Source: JAFGUB01 sp050305515
GTDB lineage: Bacteria; Campylobacterota; Campylobacteria; Campylobacterales; Sulfurimonadaceae
DNA: 64,000 nucleotides
Direction of reading: 5' to 3'
NCBI GenBank assembly: GCA_050305515.1
Contig: JBNLFL010000006.1
Location: 1-64,000 of the forward strand
Made by a program: the position numbers and the translations under genes. This document shows positions 7,645 to 16,919 of this stretch, in pieces (within the stretch, counting starts at the first letter, position 1; each line of letters opens with the position of its first letter). The notes below the pieces were generated by a model. The model saw only the letters and a list, made by a program, of their open reading frames with translations, had not been told where the DNA came from and did no database searches.

Positions 7645-9369
7645 TTAATCGCCGTTTGGTCCATTGTGACAATCATAACAGCCTACCTGATGCCCTTTGG
7701 GAAAGTTGACGGTTTTGTGCTCGGCAGTGAGGCTGCGGTCCGTCCATGTTTTTGAAAGGACGGAACCGCGATAGTCGCTGCCGTGACATGCTTTGCAGGC
7801 GGTAGCATCGCGTTCGGCGTAGTTGTCGTGGTCGCTGACCCATCGCTGACCGACGGTGTGCATGCCGTGCGGCCCTCCGGTAGCGGTTCGCGGCACGCTG
7901 CTGTGACAGGCACTGCACTCCGAGAGCGTTCCTTTATGCCCCTGGAGCAGTTCGCTCAGCAGATTGTCTCCGGCTTCGCGGCTTGGGTAGATGGCATGCG
8001 TAGCACCGTGGCACGCTTCACACTGAAGGTCGCCGTGCCCTTTACTGAAACGGTAGAGACTGAATCCGCTGGCCGGAGTATCGGGGTTGGTGGCAAAGCG
8101 GGTGTCGAGTGCGGCACGCAGGGTTCCGTTGCTAAGAGCGCTGGTGTATTGATGCCCATCCTGGTGACACGCCTGACAATTTGGCTGATCGAGCCATCCT
8201 GTTCGGGTCGATGCACCGACCTGGGCCATGCTACCGTGACAGCTTTGACAATTCATGGAGAGTGAGCCGTCCGGGTTTTTGGCATCACCCATGGCACCGC
8301 GCAGACACTGGGTCGCTTCACCCGGATGGCACAGATAGCATGAGGTGCGGTTGGAGGTATCGTCAAGTGAGAGATTGGTGCGCGGATCGGTGACATTGTG
8401 ATGGCGTTCATGCAGTGCCTGCGTCAGCGGCGGAACATTGCTGACCCCCGCGGTTCCAAGTGCATTGCTGGAGTGACATACGGCGCAGAGAATCGGCGTA
8501 CCGCCGGACTGGGTGGCTTCAAGTCCTGCCGAATTATAGTTGTAGCCGGCAGTTTGCAACTCAGCGAGATGATTTCTGACGGCATTGGGATGTTTCTCAT
8601 CATGCAGACGGAGAATGTTGCGTTTGTAATCTTTCTGGGCATCGGGGTCATTGACCCATCCGGTTGTCGGTCTGGCATCGTTGTAGCCGCTGAGGCTTCC
8701 GTGACAGGCGCGGCAGTCCATCTCGTCACTGACGGGAAGTACGGTAATAGCCTGAGCGATAATAGCACCCTGATTGTCTCTGGCTGTGACCCGTACACGC
8801 GGGTAGAAGTTTTTGACCCCGTTGTCGTCGATGGGCGATGTCGGGATACCTTCGGCTTCCCACCACTTGTGTGTGGCATTGTACGTCATAGCCTGTTCAT
8901 GGGCATTTTGTGTTTTGTTGCCTGTGAGTCCCGTATCACCCGCAAGTGAGGTTCCGAAAAGCTTGTCGATGAAACTCCAGAAGTTGGTTTTTGGCTTATT
9001 GTGGATGTCTTTCATGCTCGTTGAGTTAAACACACCCTGATCGTCGGCTTCGGCCTGATAGGAGAGCGTGATTCCGGAAGTAATCAGATCGCCGTTTTTG
9101 TTTTTGATCTGTGCATGCAGGTTATTGTACGGCGGCAGAATGGAAAAGACGGAGTAGTCGTTACCGTCCATACAGTGCATGCCCAGATCGTTCCATGCCA
9201 GAAGGGTATGGGTTTGCGATGCATTAATATCCGGCAGCACCGCCGGTTTTTTGTGATGGTGACCCGGCAGAATGGCACTCATGTAGTAGTCGAGCATGTC
9301 GAATCCGGAGGCAGGAAGGTTCAGCACTGCAAGAATAAGAAACAGCGGTAAAAAGAGCATCTTTCGCAT
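7645..9369 (-). CDS. Exported nine-heme c-type cytochrome
   Basis: About 574 residues with an N-terminal signal peptide (MRKMLFLPLFLILAVLNLPA). Nine CxxCH heme-attachment motifs are visible: CRACH, CAVCH, CYLCH, CQSCH, CQACH, CEACH, CSACH, CKACH and CYDCH, all in the C-terminal two thirds. The N-terminal part has the conserved stretch LLAWNDLGMHCMDGNDYSVF, including a Cys-containing non-heme motif. It is likely a periplasmic electron carrier or reductase module. The start at 9369 gives a proper signal peptide and has AAGGCT upstream. No quinol-oxidising partner gene is adjacent, so the redox partner is unknown. Confidence 0.88.
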   Translation of the reverse strand: MRKMLFLPLFLILAVLNLPASGFDMLDYYMSAILPGHHHKKPAVLPDINASQTHTLLAWNDLGMHCMDGNDYSVFSILPPYNNLHAQIKNKNGDLITSGITLSYQAEADDQGVFNSTSMKDIHNKPKTNFWSFIDKLFGTSLAGDTGLTGNKTQNAHEQAMTYNATHKWWEAEGIPTSPIDDNGVKNFYPRVRVTARDNQGAIIAQAITVLPVSDEMDCRACHGSLSGYNDARPTTGWVNDPDAQKDYKRNILRLHDEKHPNAVRNHLAELQTAGYNYNSAGLEATQSGGTPILCAVCHSSNALGTAGVSNVPPLTQALHERHHNVTDPRTNLSLDDTSNRTSCYLCHPGEATQCLRGAMGDAKNPDGSLSMNCQSCHGSMAQVGASTRTGWLDQPNCQACHQDGHQYTSALSNGTLRAALDTRFATNPDTPASGFSLYRFSKGHGDLQCEACHGATHAIYPSREAGDNLLSELLQGHKGTLSECSACHSSVPRTATGGPHGMHTVGQRWVSDHDNYAERDATACKACHGSDYRGSVLSKTWTDRSLTAEHKTVNFPKGHQVGCYDCHNGPNGD

Positions 9370-9532
9370 TTTGGAGCCTTTTTTATTGGGTTCATGTCCC
9401 GTTGATAGCATGTTATGGTCTCATGTTAGAGGAAGAAAATGAAGAAATGATGAATTTTTAAATTAAGACGTCAAAAGACTTTAAAATTTTCGTATCAGGC
9501 CGCGGTGTGCAGATTTCTAATCGCAACTGCGC

Positions 9533-9538
9533 TATAAT
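9533..9538 (+). promoter_or_regulatory. -10 box (TATAAT) of alaS
   Basis: Consensus TATAAT 9 bp before a TTACATGTAA palindrome and 27 bp before the alaS ATG. No recognisable -35. Confidence 0.6.
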
Positions 9539-9547
9539 CGCGGAATT

Positions 9548-9557
9548 TTACATGTAA
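9548..9557. repeat. TTACATGTAA palindrome in alaS leader
   Basis: Perfect copy followed by GAG, giving TAAGAG as Shine-Dalgarno 8 bp before the alaS ATG. Confidence 0.95.
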
Positions 9558-9565
9558 GAGTAGTT

Positions 9566-12115
9566 ATGGACGTTCGAGAAGCCTATTTACAATATTTTGA
9601 ATCCAAAGCGCATGCGCGCGTAGCGAGTGCGCCGCTGGTTCCTGATGATGCGACGCTGCTGTTTAACAATGCAGGGATGGTGCCGTTCAAATCGGTCTTT
9701 ACGGGTGAAGTTCCGGTACCCGAAAACCCCCGTGCCACCTCGTGTCAGACCTGTGTCCGCGCCGGTGGCAAGCACAATGACCTTGAAAATGTCGGTCACA
9801 CCGCGCGTCACCACACATTCTTCGAGATGCTGGGCAACTTCAGTTTCGGCGACTACTTCAAGGAAGAAGCCATCACCTACGCGTGGGAGTTCGTCACCGA
9901 AGTGCTCAAATTCCCCAAAGAGAAGCTCTGGGTGACCGTCCATGAGAGCGATGACGAAGCCGAAGCGCTGTGGAAAAAGCACATTGCCGCGGAGCGCATC
10001 ATGCGTCTTGGCGACAAAGACAACTTCTGGCAGATGGGCGACACCGGTCCGTGCGGTCCCTGTTCGGAGATTTTTATCGATCAGGGTGCCGAGCACTTCA
10101 ACGGTCCCGAAGATTACATGGGCGGCGACGGCGACCGCTTTTTGGAGATATGGAACCTTGTCTTCATGCAGTACGAGCGTTCCAAAGACGGAACGTTGAC
10201 ACCGCTTCCCAAACCCTCCATCGATACCGGTATGGGACTTGAACGTGTCGTCGCCATTCAGGAAGGCGTACGCAGCAACTACGATTCGTCGCTCTTTATG
10301 CCCATTATCCGCAAAGTTGAAGCGATGATCGGCAAACCTTACATGTATGCCAGCGGTGCTTCGTACCGCGTTATTGCCGATCATATCCGTACCGTCACGT
10401 TCCTGCTGGCTCAGGGTGTGAACTTCTCCAACGAAGGACGCGGTTACGTTCTGCGCCGCATTTTGCGCCGCGCCGTACGTCACGGCTACCTGCTGGGCTT
10501 CGAAGCGCCGTTTATGCATCAGATCGTTCCTGTTGTTGTAGAACTGATGGGCGGCGCGTATCCGTACCTCAAAGAGCGTGCGGCTGCCGTTTCGGAGTTG
10601 ATCGAACTTGAAGAGAAGGGCTTTTACCGCACCATTGCATCGGGAATTGCACTCTTTAATGAAGAGCTTCAAAACACCAAAGAGGTCTTCAGCGGCGAAG
10701 CGGCATTTAAACTCTACGACACCTTCGGATTCCCGCTTGACCTGACCGAGGATATGCTGCGCGAAAAGAATCTGAGCCTCGACACCGAAGGGTTTGATGC
10801 GCTGATGAAAGCGCAGCGCGAACGCGCCAAAGCGGCCTGGAAAGGGAGCGGCGACGCTCATGTTGAAGGGGACTTCAAAACGCTGCTGGAGACCTTCGGC
10901 GAAAACAGCTTTGTCGGCTATGGCTCCATGACGGCACAGGGTAAAGTACTGGCCCTGCTTGCGGAAGATTTCAGCCGTGTCGATGAACTTCACGCACGCC
11001 AGAAGGGGTGGGTACTGCTTGAACGTACGCCATTCTATGCGGAAAGCGGGGGGCAGGTCGGTGACATTGGCGAGCTTGAAGGCTTTGCCAAAGTACTTGA
11101 AACCCGTAAATTCCACGGTCTGAACCTCTCGCATATTGAAACGACGCACACGCTGAAAACGGGCGTTACCGTCATTTGCACAGTGGACATTTCACGCCAT
11201 GAAGTAGCCCGACACCACAGTGCGACGCACCTGCTGCATGCGGCACTTACCGAACAGCTCGGCGATCATATCGCTCAGGCGGGCTCCCTTGTCGAGGCCA
11301 GTCGGCTGCGCTTCGACTTCTCGCACCCCAAAGCGATGAGCCGCGAGGAGATTCTTGCTGTCGAAGAGCAGGTGAACCACCAGATTCTGCGCGCCATTGC
11401 GGCCAATACGCAGGAGATGGATGTGGAATCCGCCAAACAGAGCGGCGCGAAAGCGCTCTTTGGCGAGAAGTACGGCGACATTGTGCGCGTTGTGGCGTTT
11501 GGTGATGCTTCGGTCGAACTGTGCGGCGGAACACACGTTGATAACACGGCGGCAATCGGCACATTCGTCATTACCAAAGAGAGCGGGGTGAGTGCCGGAG
11601 TACGCCGCATTGAAGCGGTTTGCGGGAACGCGGCTTACAACCTCTTCAAGCAGCAGCGCCATCTGCTTGAAAATGTCGAGGAAGCGGTCAAAAACCGTGA
11701 TGTTATGGCAGGCATCGAGCGTCTTAAGGAGCAGGTCAAAACACTTAAAGCCGATGTGATCGCCGCGCAGCAGGCTGCGAAAGAAGAGTTACATGTAAAC
11801 ACGCTCAATGGTGTGAGCGTCATTGTCGAAGAGATTACGGCAGGCGACGTCAAAGAGCGCATCGACGAGATCAAGAATCAGCACGAATCCGTAGCGGCGA
11901 TGCTCTTTATGGTCAGGGACGACAAGGTCATGCTCGCAGCCGGTGTGAAAAACGCTTCGCTCAAGGCGGGTGAGTGGATCAAGCAGATCGCTCCTATCGT
12001 CGGCGGCGGTGGCGGCGGACGCCCCGACTTTGCGCAGGCAGGCGGAAAAGACCCCTCCAAAATCGCCGAAGCCAAAGTTGCGGCACTTGCTTACGTTGAG
12101 AGCCAGCTCGCCTGA
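9566..12115 (+). CDS. alaS: Alanyl-tRNA synthetase
   Basis: An 849-residue class II aminoacyl-tRNA synthetase that charges tRNA-Ala and edits Ser/Gly mischarging. The catalytic core holds LLFNNAGMVPFKSVF near residue 30, RHHTFFEMLGNFSFGDYF near 85 and DTGMGLERVVA near 220. The editing domain shows the zinc-site motifs HHSATHLLHAAL near 550 and CGGTHVDNTA near 653. The C-Ala domain ends with GGGGGGRPDFAQAGGKDPSK. It is slightly shorter than the E. coli protein. A TTACATGTAA copy lies in the coiled linker (Leu-His-Val), and a one-mismatch copy (10339-10348) encodes Pro-Tyr-Met-Tyr. Confidence 0.98.
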   Translation: MDVREAYLQYFESKAHARVASAPLVPDDATLLFNNAGMVPFKSVFTGEVPVPENPRATSCQTCVRAGGKHNDLENVGHTARHHTFFEMLGNFSFGDYFKEEAITYAWEFVTEVLKFPKEKLWVTVHESDDEAEALWKKHIAAERIMRLGDKDNFWQMGDTGPCGPCSEIFIDQGAEHFNGPEDYMGGDGDRFLEIWNLVFMQYERSKDGTLTPLPKPSIDTGMGLERVVAIQEGVRSNYDSSLFMPIIRKVEAMIGKPYMYASGASYRVIADHIRTVTFLLAQGVNFSNEGRGYVLRRILRRAVRHGYLLGFEAPFMHQIVPVVVELMGGAYPYLKERAAAVSELIELEEKGFYRTIASGIALFNEELQNTKEVFSGEAAFKLYDTFGFPLDLTEDMLREKNLSLDTEGFDALMKAQRERAKAAWKGSGDAHVEGDFKTLLETFGENSFVGYGSMTAQGKVLALLAEDFSRVDELHARQKGWVLLERTPFYAESGGQVGDIGELEGFAKVLETRKFHGLNLSHIETTHTLKTGVTVICTVDISRHEVARHHSATHLLHAALTEQLGDHIAQAGSLVEASRLRFDFSHPKAMSREEILAVEEQVNHQILRAIAANTQEMDVESAKQSGAKALFGEKYGDIVRVVAFGDASVELCGGTHVDNTAAIGTFVITKESGVSAGVRRIEAVCGNAAYNLFKQQRHLLENVEEAVKNRDVMAGIERLKEQVKTLKADVIAAQQAAKEELHVNTLNGVSVIVEEITAGDVKERIDEIKNQHESVAAMLFMVRDDKVMLAAGVKNASLKAGEWIKQIAPIVGGGGGGRPDFAQAGGKDPSKIAEAKVAALAYVESQLA
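11789..11798. repeat. TTACATGTAA palindrome inside alaS
   Basis: Coding copy read as Leu-His-Val in the linker between the editing and C-Ala domains. Confidence 0.95.
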
Positions 12116-12130
12116 TAGACGTTTCCGGGA

Positions 12131-12982
12131 TTACCAGTGATGGCCCCGGCCATGAAACTGGCTCGCTTCGCTGATAATCATAAAGGCATCCGGATCGTAT
12201 TCCTGAACCAGCTCTTTTAACAGCGGGATTCTTCCTGCTTCGACGGCTACAAAAATAATGTTGCGCCTATGATGCCGGTGTAAACCTTCCCCCACAACAA
12301 TCGTGCCGTGCTCCTGAATTTTTTCGCGGATAGGCGCGGCAAGCGTTTCTATATTTTCGGTGACGATACTGACCGTTTTCTTCGAAGGCCTTCCGCTGAT
12401 AATCATGTCGATGGTGCGGGAGGTAACATAGACGCTGAACATGCTGTAGAGCGATTGGTTCATATCATCAAATACCAGCATCGAGGAGAGCATGATCAGG
12501 GCATCGATGAAAAGAAGTACTTCGGATGCCCGGTACTTTGTCCTGAGCGCAACGATCTCTCCGACGACGGAAGTGCTTCCCGTGGAGGAACGCCCCCTGA
12601 TGATCAGACCGACGCCGATACCGATGAAAATACCTCCGAAAACCGCAGCCAATAAAACGTCGTCCGTCAGAGGTTGTAAATGCAAAAGCTCTTTGAAGAT
12701 GTCCGTGAATGAGGCGATAAGCGTGATAGCAATCAGTGTTTTGAAGGTGTAGGCCTTTCCGAAATAGAGATATCCCAGCAGAACGAAAGGGGTGCTTACC
12801 AGTGCGATGAACGTGCCAAGCGAGAAGGAGGGAAAGAGCGAGTGTATCAGGAGAGCGATACCGACACCGCCTCCGGTAATAATGCTATTGGGAGAGAGAA
12901 ACGTGACGGCGCCATAGGAGAGAAACGCACAGCCAAACACGATATATACATACTGAAGCAGAGAGTTTTTGAATACGGACAT
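12131..12982 (-). CDS. YitT-family membrane protein (DUF161 + DUF2179)
   Basis: A 283-residue protein with five or six hydrophobic helices (residues about 8-180) followed by a soluble DUF2179 domain (about 200-283). Typical YitT features are the helix-1 region with FLSPNSIITGGGVGIALLIH, the loop IRGRSSTGSTSVVGEIV, and the C-terminal KTVSIVTENIE and HHRRNIIFVAVEAGRIPLLK. The transported substrate of this family is unknown. It is convergent with alaS, 15 bp apart, and divergent from the gene at 13.15 kb. Confidence 0.88.
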   Translation of the reverse strand: MSVFKNSLLQYVYIVFGCAFLSYGAVTFLSPNSIITGGGVGIALLIHSLFPSFSLGTFIALVSTPFVLLGYLYFGKAYTFKTLIAITLIASFTDIFKELLHLQPLTDDVLLAAVFGGIFIGIGVGLIIRGRSSTGSTSVVGEIVALRTKYRASEVLLFIDALIMLSSMLVFDDMNQSLYSMFSVYVTSRTIDMIISGRPSKKTVSIVTENIETLAAPIREKIQEHGTIVVGEGLHRHHRRNIIFVAVEAGRIPLLKELVQEYDPDAFMIISEASQFHGRGHHW

Positions 12983-13153
12983 CCGGAATCCTTTGGGCGT
13001 GAATAGTGTATCGGTGGTGTAATACTATCAAAAACTGCACCGTGGCGGATGCCTTGTTTGAGAAAAAACTTACGGAAAAAGACTCCTTTTGTGCTTAGGG
13101 GTGATCGCAGTTTTACGTGGTAGAATTTTGCAACTTTAATCAAGGGACTCTTT

Positions 13154-13627
13154 ATGAGCGAACTGTTTGCCGACAACCGGAATCTTATTGTCTTTTTACA
13201 TGTAATCAGTGCCGTCGTCTGGGTGGGCGGCATGATTGCCATGCGTTTTGCCGCGCATTACAGCTTTATGGAACTCGAACCACCGCTGCGTCTGGCACGT
13301 ACGGCGCATGCGCTCAAAAATCTTTTTGCCATTGTGGTGCCTTTTGTTGTGTTACTGCTGGCTACGGCGCTGATTATGGCAATCGGTATGGATCTGCATC
13401 ATAGCGATTTGAAGTTTCTGGCCTTTGCCAAAGAGGGAATCTGGACGGTAATGACGCTCAACCTTGTTGCCATGATTTTGCGCCGGAACAAGGCGCAGAA
13501 GTTCATTGACGCGGGAGATTTCGCAGCCGCCAAGCCGCTGCTTGGACTTATTGGCGGCGCTATGGTTCCGGTCAATATCGCGTTGGGAGTGGTCGCCATT
13601 TTTCTGGGTGTGACGCTGAGCCACTAG
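13154..13627 (+). CDS. Small integral membrane protein (CopD-like fold)
   Basis: A 157-residue protein with four hydrophobic helices. The first (NLIVFLHVISAVVWVGGMIA) has the FLH...VWVGG pattern seen in CopD-like and heme-protein-related membrane families, where the His may bind metal or heme. Further His residues are in DLHHSDLKF. A good Shine-Dalgarno (AAGGGA) and a TAGAAT -10 (13121-13126) precede the ATG. The Leu-His-Val of helix 1 is encoded by a TTACATGTAA copy. It is followed immediately by maf with no gap. Exact role unknown. Confidence 0.72.
   Translation: MSELFADNRNLIVFLHVISAVVWVGGMIAMRFAAHYSFMELEPPLRLARTAHALKNLFAIVVPFVVLLLATALIMAIGMDLHHSDLKFLAFAKEGIWTVMTLNLVAMILRRNKAQKFIDAGDFAAAKPLLGLIGGAMVPVNIALGVVAIFLGVTLSH
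13196..13205. repeat. TTACATGTAA palindrome inside CopD-like gene
   Basis: Coding copy read as Leu-His-Val in the first membrane helix, including the candidate metal/heme ligand His. Confidence 0.95.
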
Positions 13628-14173
13628 ATGCTGCGTCTGTGTTCCACATCCGAAACCCGCGCACTCCTGCTGCGTGACGCCGGCATCGATTTTGTCCAGT
13701 CAGCTATTGATTTTGACGAAGATGCCATTGTTGCAACGTCACCCAAAAACTTTGTCTATCTGGCAACGCTGGGCAAATACCGCGAAGCGCTGCGGAGGTA
13801 CGATTACCGTGAACTGCCGCTGCTGGTTGCCGATACCGTTGTCACGTCGCAGGGGCAGATTTTGCGCAAGGCACGCTGCATGGATAATGCCCGCAACATC
13901 CTTATGACCCAAAGCGGCAACGTCACTTCCATTATTACATGTATGATCTATCGCAGCGAACGGCGTGAGGTCATCGACATCTCTTCGACCGATTACCTCT
14001 TCGATGCTTTCGATATGGATCATCTCGAAAATTATCTCCAAGGCGGCGAATGGCGTGGCAAAGCGGGAGCCTGCATGGTCGAGGGATTCTGCAAGTCCTA
14101 TATCCGGGAAGTCCGGGGTTATGAGAGCTGCGCGATGGGATTAAGCGTCGAGGTGCTGCGCCCCTGGCTGTGA
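13628..14173 (+). CDS. maf: Maf-family nucleoside triphosphate pyrophosphatase
   Basis: A 181-residue Maf/ITPase-fold protein. The N-terminal LRLCSTSETRALLLRDAGI replaces the usual L.LaS.SprR..lL...G motif, and PLLVADTVVTSQGQIL carries the catalytic Asp of the family's v.aDTvV motif. EWRGKAGACMVEG matches the C-terminal GKAGgyaieG motif. Maf proteins hydrolyse non-canonical or canonical NTPs and affect septation. The ATG follows the previous stop directly. The 3' end overlaps the convergent mscS-type gene by 33 bp. A one-mismatch palindrome copy (13935-13944) lies inside. Confidence 0.88.
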   Translation: MLRLCSTSETRALLLRDAGIDFVQSAIDFDEDAIVATSPKNFVYLATLGKYREALRRYDYRELPLLVADTVVTSQGQILRKARCMDNARNILMTQSGNVTSIITCMIYRSERREVIDISSTDYLFDAFDMDHLENYLQGGEWRGKAGACMVEGFCKSYIREVRGYESCAMGLSVEVLRPWL

Positions 14174-16045
14174 AGGCAGGGATTCGACGTAGATGCTTTG
14201 TGAAGGGAACGCGAATTTCAGGTCGTTTTTCTCTACAATCTCCATGATCCGGTAGATGATGTCCTCTTTGATTGCCAGCCACTCTTCCCAGTCGGTGGTC
14301 CGTGTAAAACAGTAGACGAGAATATCGACGCTTGAACTGTTCATCTGGTCGAGAAAGACCAGGAAGGTGCGTTTGTAGCCTTCCAGATCGTCGCGTGAAA
14401 TAAACTGGCTCCGGAATCCGTAGGCATTCAGCGGTTCGGAGATGTTCTCCTGTTTTCCCGGCGCCGTAATGCCGTCATGTTCCAGGAGCATGGCGCGGAT
14501 CTCTTCGACACAGCGGCGCAGCTGCTCACGCGGCGAATCGTAGGTCAGGGTGATGTGCATCTTGATACGGCGTCCAACTTTCCGGCGGCTCCAGTTGCGG
14601 ATGGAGTTCTCGGCCAGTTTGGCGTTGGGTACGAAAAGCATGGCGTTGTCGAAAGTCCGGATGGTGGTTTTTCGAAGTCCGATTTCGACAACGATGCCTT
14701 CGATGCCTTCGCACTCGATCCAGTCCCCCTGAGAAAAAGAGTTGTCAAGCAGAATCATGACCGAAGCGAAAAAGTTTGAAAGCGTATCTTTGGCGGCGAG
14801 CGCTACGGCCAGACCTCCAATTCCCAGTGAGGCGATGATGGCTGAAACATTGAAATCCAGAATTCTGAAAATCAGGAAAAAAGCAACAAAGACGATCATG
14901 AAATAGGTCATCTTTATGAGCATGTTGATAACCTCTTTACGAAGGTTGTCACTACCGCGGATAAGCGTGCTCAACAGGTACTCGCCATAGACCGAGACGA
15001 GTTTAATGACCGCCCATGCGATCAGGATGACATAGAAAATCGAAAGCCATTGCGAAATATGCGCCCCCGGAGCTTCGGGGTAGGTGAGCACTTCGAGGGA
15101 AAGTCCCGCAGCGTACAGCATGAGAAAAAAACTCACCGGACGCTGAATGGCTTTGGCAAAACGGGCATGGACATAGATGCTGCCGTGACGGATAAAGTAG
15201 TGTTCAAGACCCCGGATCATCCAGCGGACGATGACGCGCCGCAGTGAAAAAAAGAGCAGCAAAATAGTGATTATCAGGATGATTTTTCCAAAACCGACGT
15301 TGCCGAAACGGTAGGGAACGAGTGTGTCGAGCCGTTGCAGCAGTGTCTGGATACGCAGCATCTCGAAGACCGGGTTCTCACTCAGGAGCTTGGTGCGGTG
15401 CTGCTGCAGAAAATCAAGCAGCTCCCGGTAGCTGCGCTGAAGTGTTTCGAGGGTTTCAATACCGTCGTGCAGACTCTCTGTAATAGTGCTTTCAGGAGCA
15501 TTGGAAAGGGTGTCGCGGTAGGGTTGCAGCGGATGCGCGTCAAGCCAGCGGTACGCATCATGCAGAAGGCTTTCCAATGCGTTCTCGTCCGGCTGTTGCA
15601 GTAGGGCGTGCATGCGTTTGAGAAAACTGTGAATGTACTGCCGCAGTTCCAGCTGTGCCAGTGTCACTTCGTCGCGCGTGACGGCGAGCTGGTAGCCCAG
15701 ATTGCGGTTTGCTTCGATTTTGTAACCCAGTTGCGTTTTGGTCTCGTTGTAGTGGTCCGGATCGAAAGAGTCGCCGAGAAGTCCGAGGTGCAGCGCTTCG
15801 AGAGCATTGTAGAGAATATCGCTTTTTGTGCGTGCATAACGCTCGATCAGATTGTTGCGGCTTTTTGAGGTGGCATTGTCATCGTTGCCATGGGAGAGGG
15901 AGGCCAGAAGTGTTTCATTGCGACCAAGCTGTTCAAGCACCAGAAAGACATCTACGGTATCGGTCGTATGGAAATCGCTGTTTTCATCACAATAGAGTGG
16001 CAGTATGAGGAACAAAACAATAAGAATGGCACGCGGAAACGACGA
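14141..16045 (-). CDS. MscS-family mechanosensitive channel
   Basis: About 634 residues. It begins with a signal-like segment (SFPRAILIVLFLILPLYC), then a long periplasmic coiled region (about 30-230), several membrane helices, and the MscS pore/beta core. The pore helix region is recognisable: SLGIGGLAVALAAKDTLSNF then SVMILLDNSFSQGDWIE. The channel should open under membrane tension and release solutes on hypo-osmotic shock. The start at 16045 is preferred over one 36 bp upstream because AGGA precedes it. It overlaps maf tail-to-tail by 33 bp, so antisense transcription of both ends is expected. Confidence 0.9.
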   Translation of the reverse strand, partial: SSFPRAILIVLFLILPLYCDENSDFHTTDTVDVFLVLEQLGRNETLLASLSHGNDDNATSKSRNNLIERYARTKSDILYNALEALHLGLLGDSFDPDHYNETKTQLGYKIEANRNLGYQLAVTRDEVTLAQLELRQYIHSFLKRMHALLQQPDENALESLLHDAYRWLDAHPLQPYRDTLSNAPESTITESLHDGIETLETLQRSYRELLDFLQQHRTKLLSENPVFEMLRIQTLLQRLDTLVPYRFGNVGFGKIILIITILLLFFSLRRVIVRWMIRGLEHYFIRHGSIYVHARFAKAIQRPVSFFLMLYAAGLSLEVLTYPEAPGAHISQWLSIFYVILIAWAVIKLVSVYGEYLLSTLIRGSDNLRKEVINMLIKMTYFMIVFVAFFLIFRILDFNVSAIIASLGIGGLAVALAAKDTLSNFFASVMILLDNSFSQGDWIECEGIEGIVVEIGLRKTTIRTFDNAMLFVPNAKLAENSIRNWSRRKVGRRIKMHITLTYDSPREQLRRCVEEIRAMLLEHDGITAPGKQENISEPLNAYGFRSQFISRDDLEGYKRTFLVFLDQMNSSSVDILVYCFTRTTDWEEWLAIKEDIIYRIMEIVEKNDLKFAFPSQSIYVESLPSQPGAQHLDA

Positions 16046-16157
16046 CATGAGAATAAGTCCTGATAGGTTCAATTGAGGCATTGTAGCACAGGTATGAAAC
16101 CGCTTGTAATGACAGACACGTTACAATTCACGATCACGTTTCTAGAAGGAAGTTTTT

Positions 16158-16919
16158 ATGCGCTGGATGGTCGTTGTGCTATTGGGTTTCTGGTTTGGCG
16201 GATGTGCCAAAACCCCGGTGACCGGACGCTCGCAACTGCTGCTCATTGATTATTCGCAGGAAGTGGCGATGGGGCTTTCCGAATCGGAAAAGATCAAACA
16301 AAACGGCAAGCTCAGCCGTGACGCCGCACTCAATGCGCGGATCCGGCGCATCGGACAGAACATTGCCGCGGTGACGGGAGAGGACGGGTATGCGTGGGAG
16401 TTTAACGTGATTGAAGAGAATACGCTTAACGCCTTCTGCCTGCCCGGCGGCAAAGTCTTTTTCTATACCGGAATTTTAAAAATCATGGACAACGATGACC
16501 AGATTGCCGCCGTCATGGGTCATGAGATTGCCCATGCACTGGCACGCCACGGCGGCGAGCGGATGAGCATGCAGATGCTCGGGAATGCCGGTGCGGCGGT
16601 TCTTGGCGCGGCTATCGGCGTTCCTGCCGAGTATCAGGGACTTTACGAGCAGGCCTACGGTACGGTGGCGCAGGTTGGGGTACTGCTGCCTTTTAGCCGC
16701 AAGCATGAAAGCGAAGCGGACCAGATCGGCATCTATCTGATGGTCAAGGCGGGCTACAATCCCGAAGAGGCCATCACATTCTGGAAGAAGATGAAAGCGC
16801 TCGGCGGAGACAAACCGCCGGAATTTCTCTCGACCCACCCTTCGGATGAGACACGCATCAAGGAGATAGAGGCGTACATTAAAACCCTCACCCAGAGCGG
16901 GATCATGCATCATGGCTGA
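16158..16919 (+). CDS. M48-family metalloprotease lipoprotein
   Basis: A 253-residue exported protease. The N-terminus is a lipoprotein signal with lipobox FGGC at residues 13-16, so it should be membrane-anchored in the periplasm. The zinc site is HEIAHALARH (HExxH), with the third ligand in the ESEADQIG segment. The family resembles BepA/LoiP/YcaL, which degrade or help fold outer-membrane proteins. The stop overlaps the next gene (bioF) by 8 bp; no functional link is evident, but they are probably co-transcribed. Confidence 0.92.
   Translation: MRWMVVVLLGFWFGGCAKTPVTGRSQLLLIDYSQEVAMGLSESEKIKQNGKLSRDAALNARIRRIGQNIAAVTGEDGYAWEFNVIEENTLNAFCLPGGKVFFYTGILKIMDNDDQIAAVMGHEIAHALARHGGERMSMQMLGNAGAAVLGAAIGVPAEYQGLYEQAYGTVAQVGVLLPFSRKHESEADQIGIYLMVKAGYNPEEAITFWKKMKALGGDKPPEFLSTHPSDETRIKEIEAYIKTLTQSGIMHHG

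Noticed and set aside
9587..11149. A 520-codon open frame antisense to alaS
   Set aside because: It lies wholly within alaS, which has all family motifs. The translated antisense protein has no recognisable domain and no Shine-Dalgarno; it is a codon-bias shadow.
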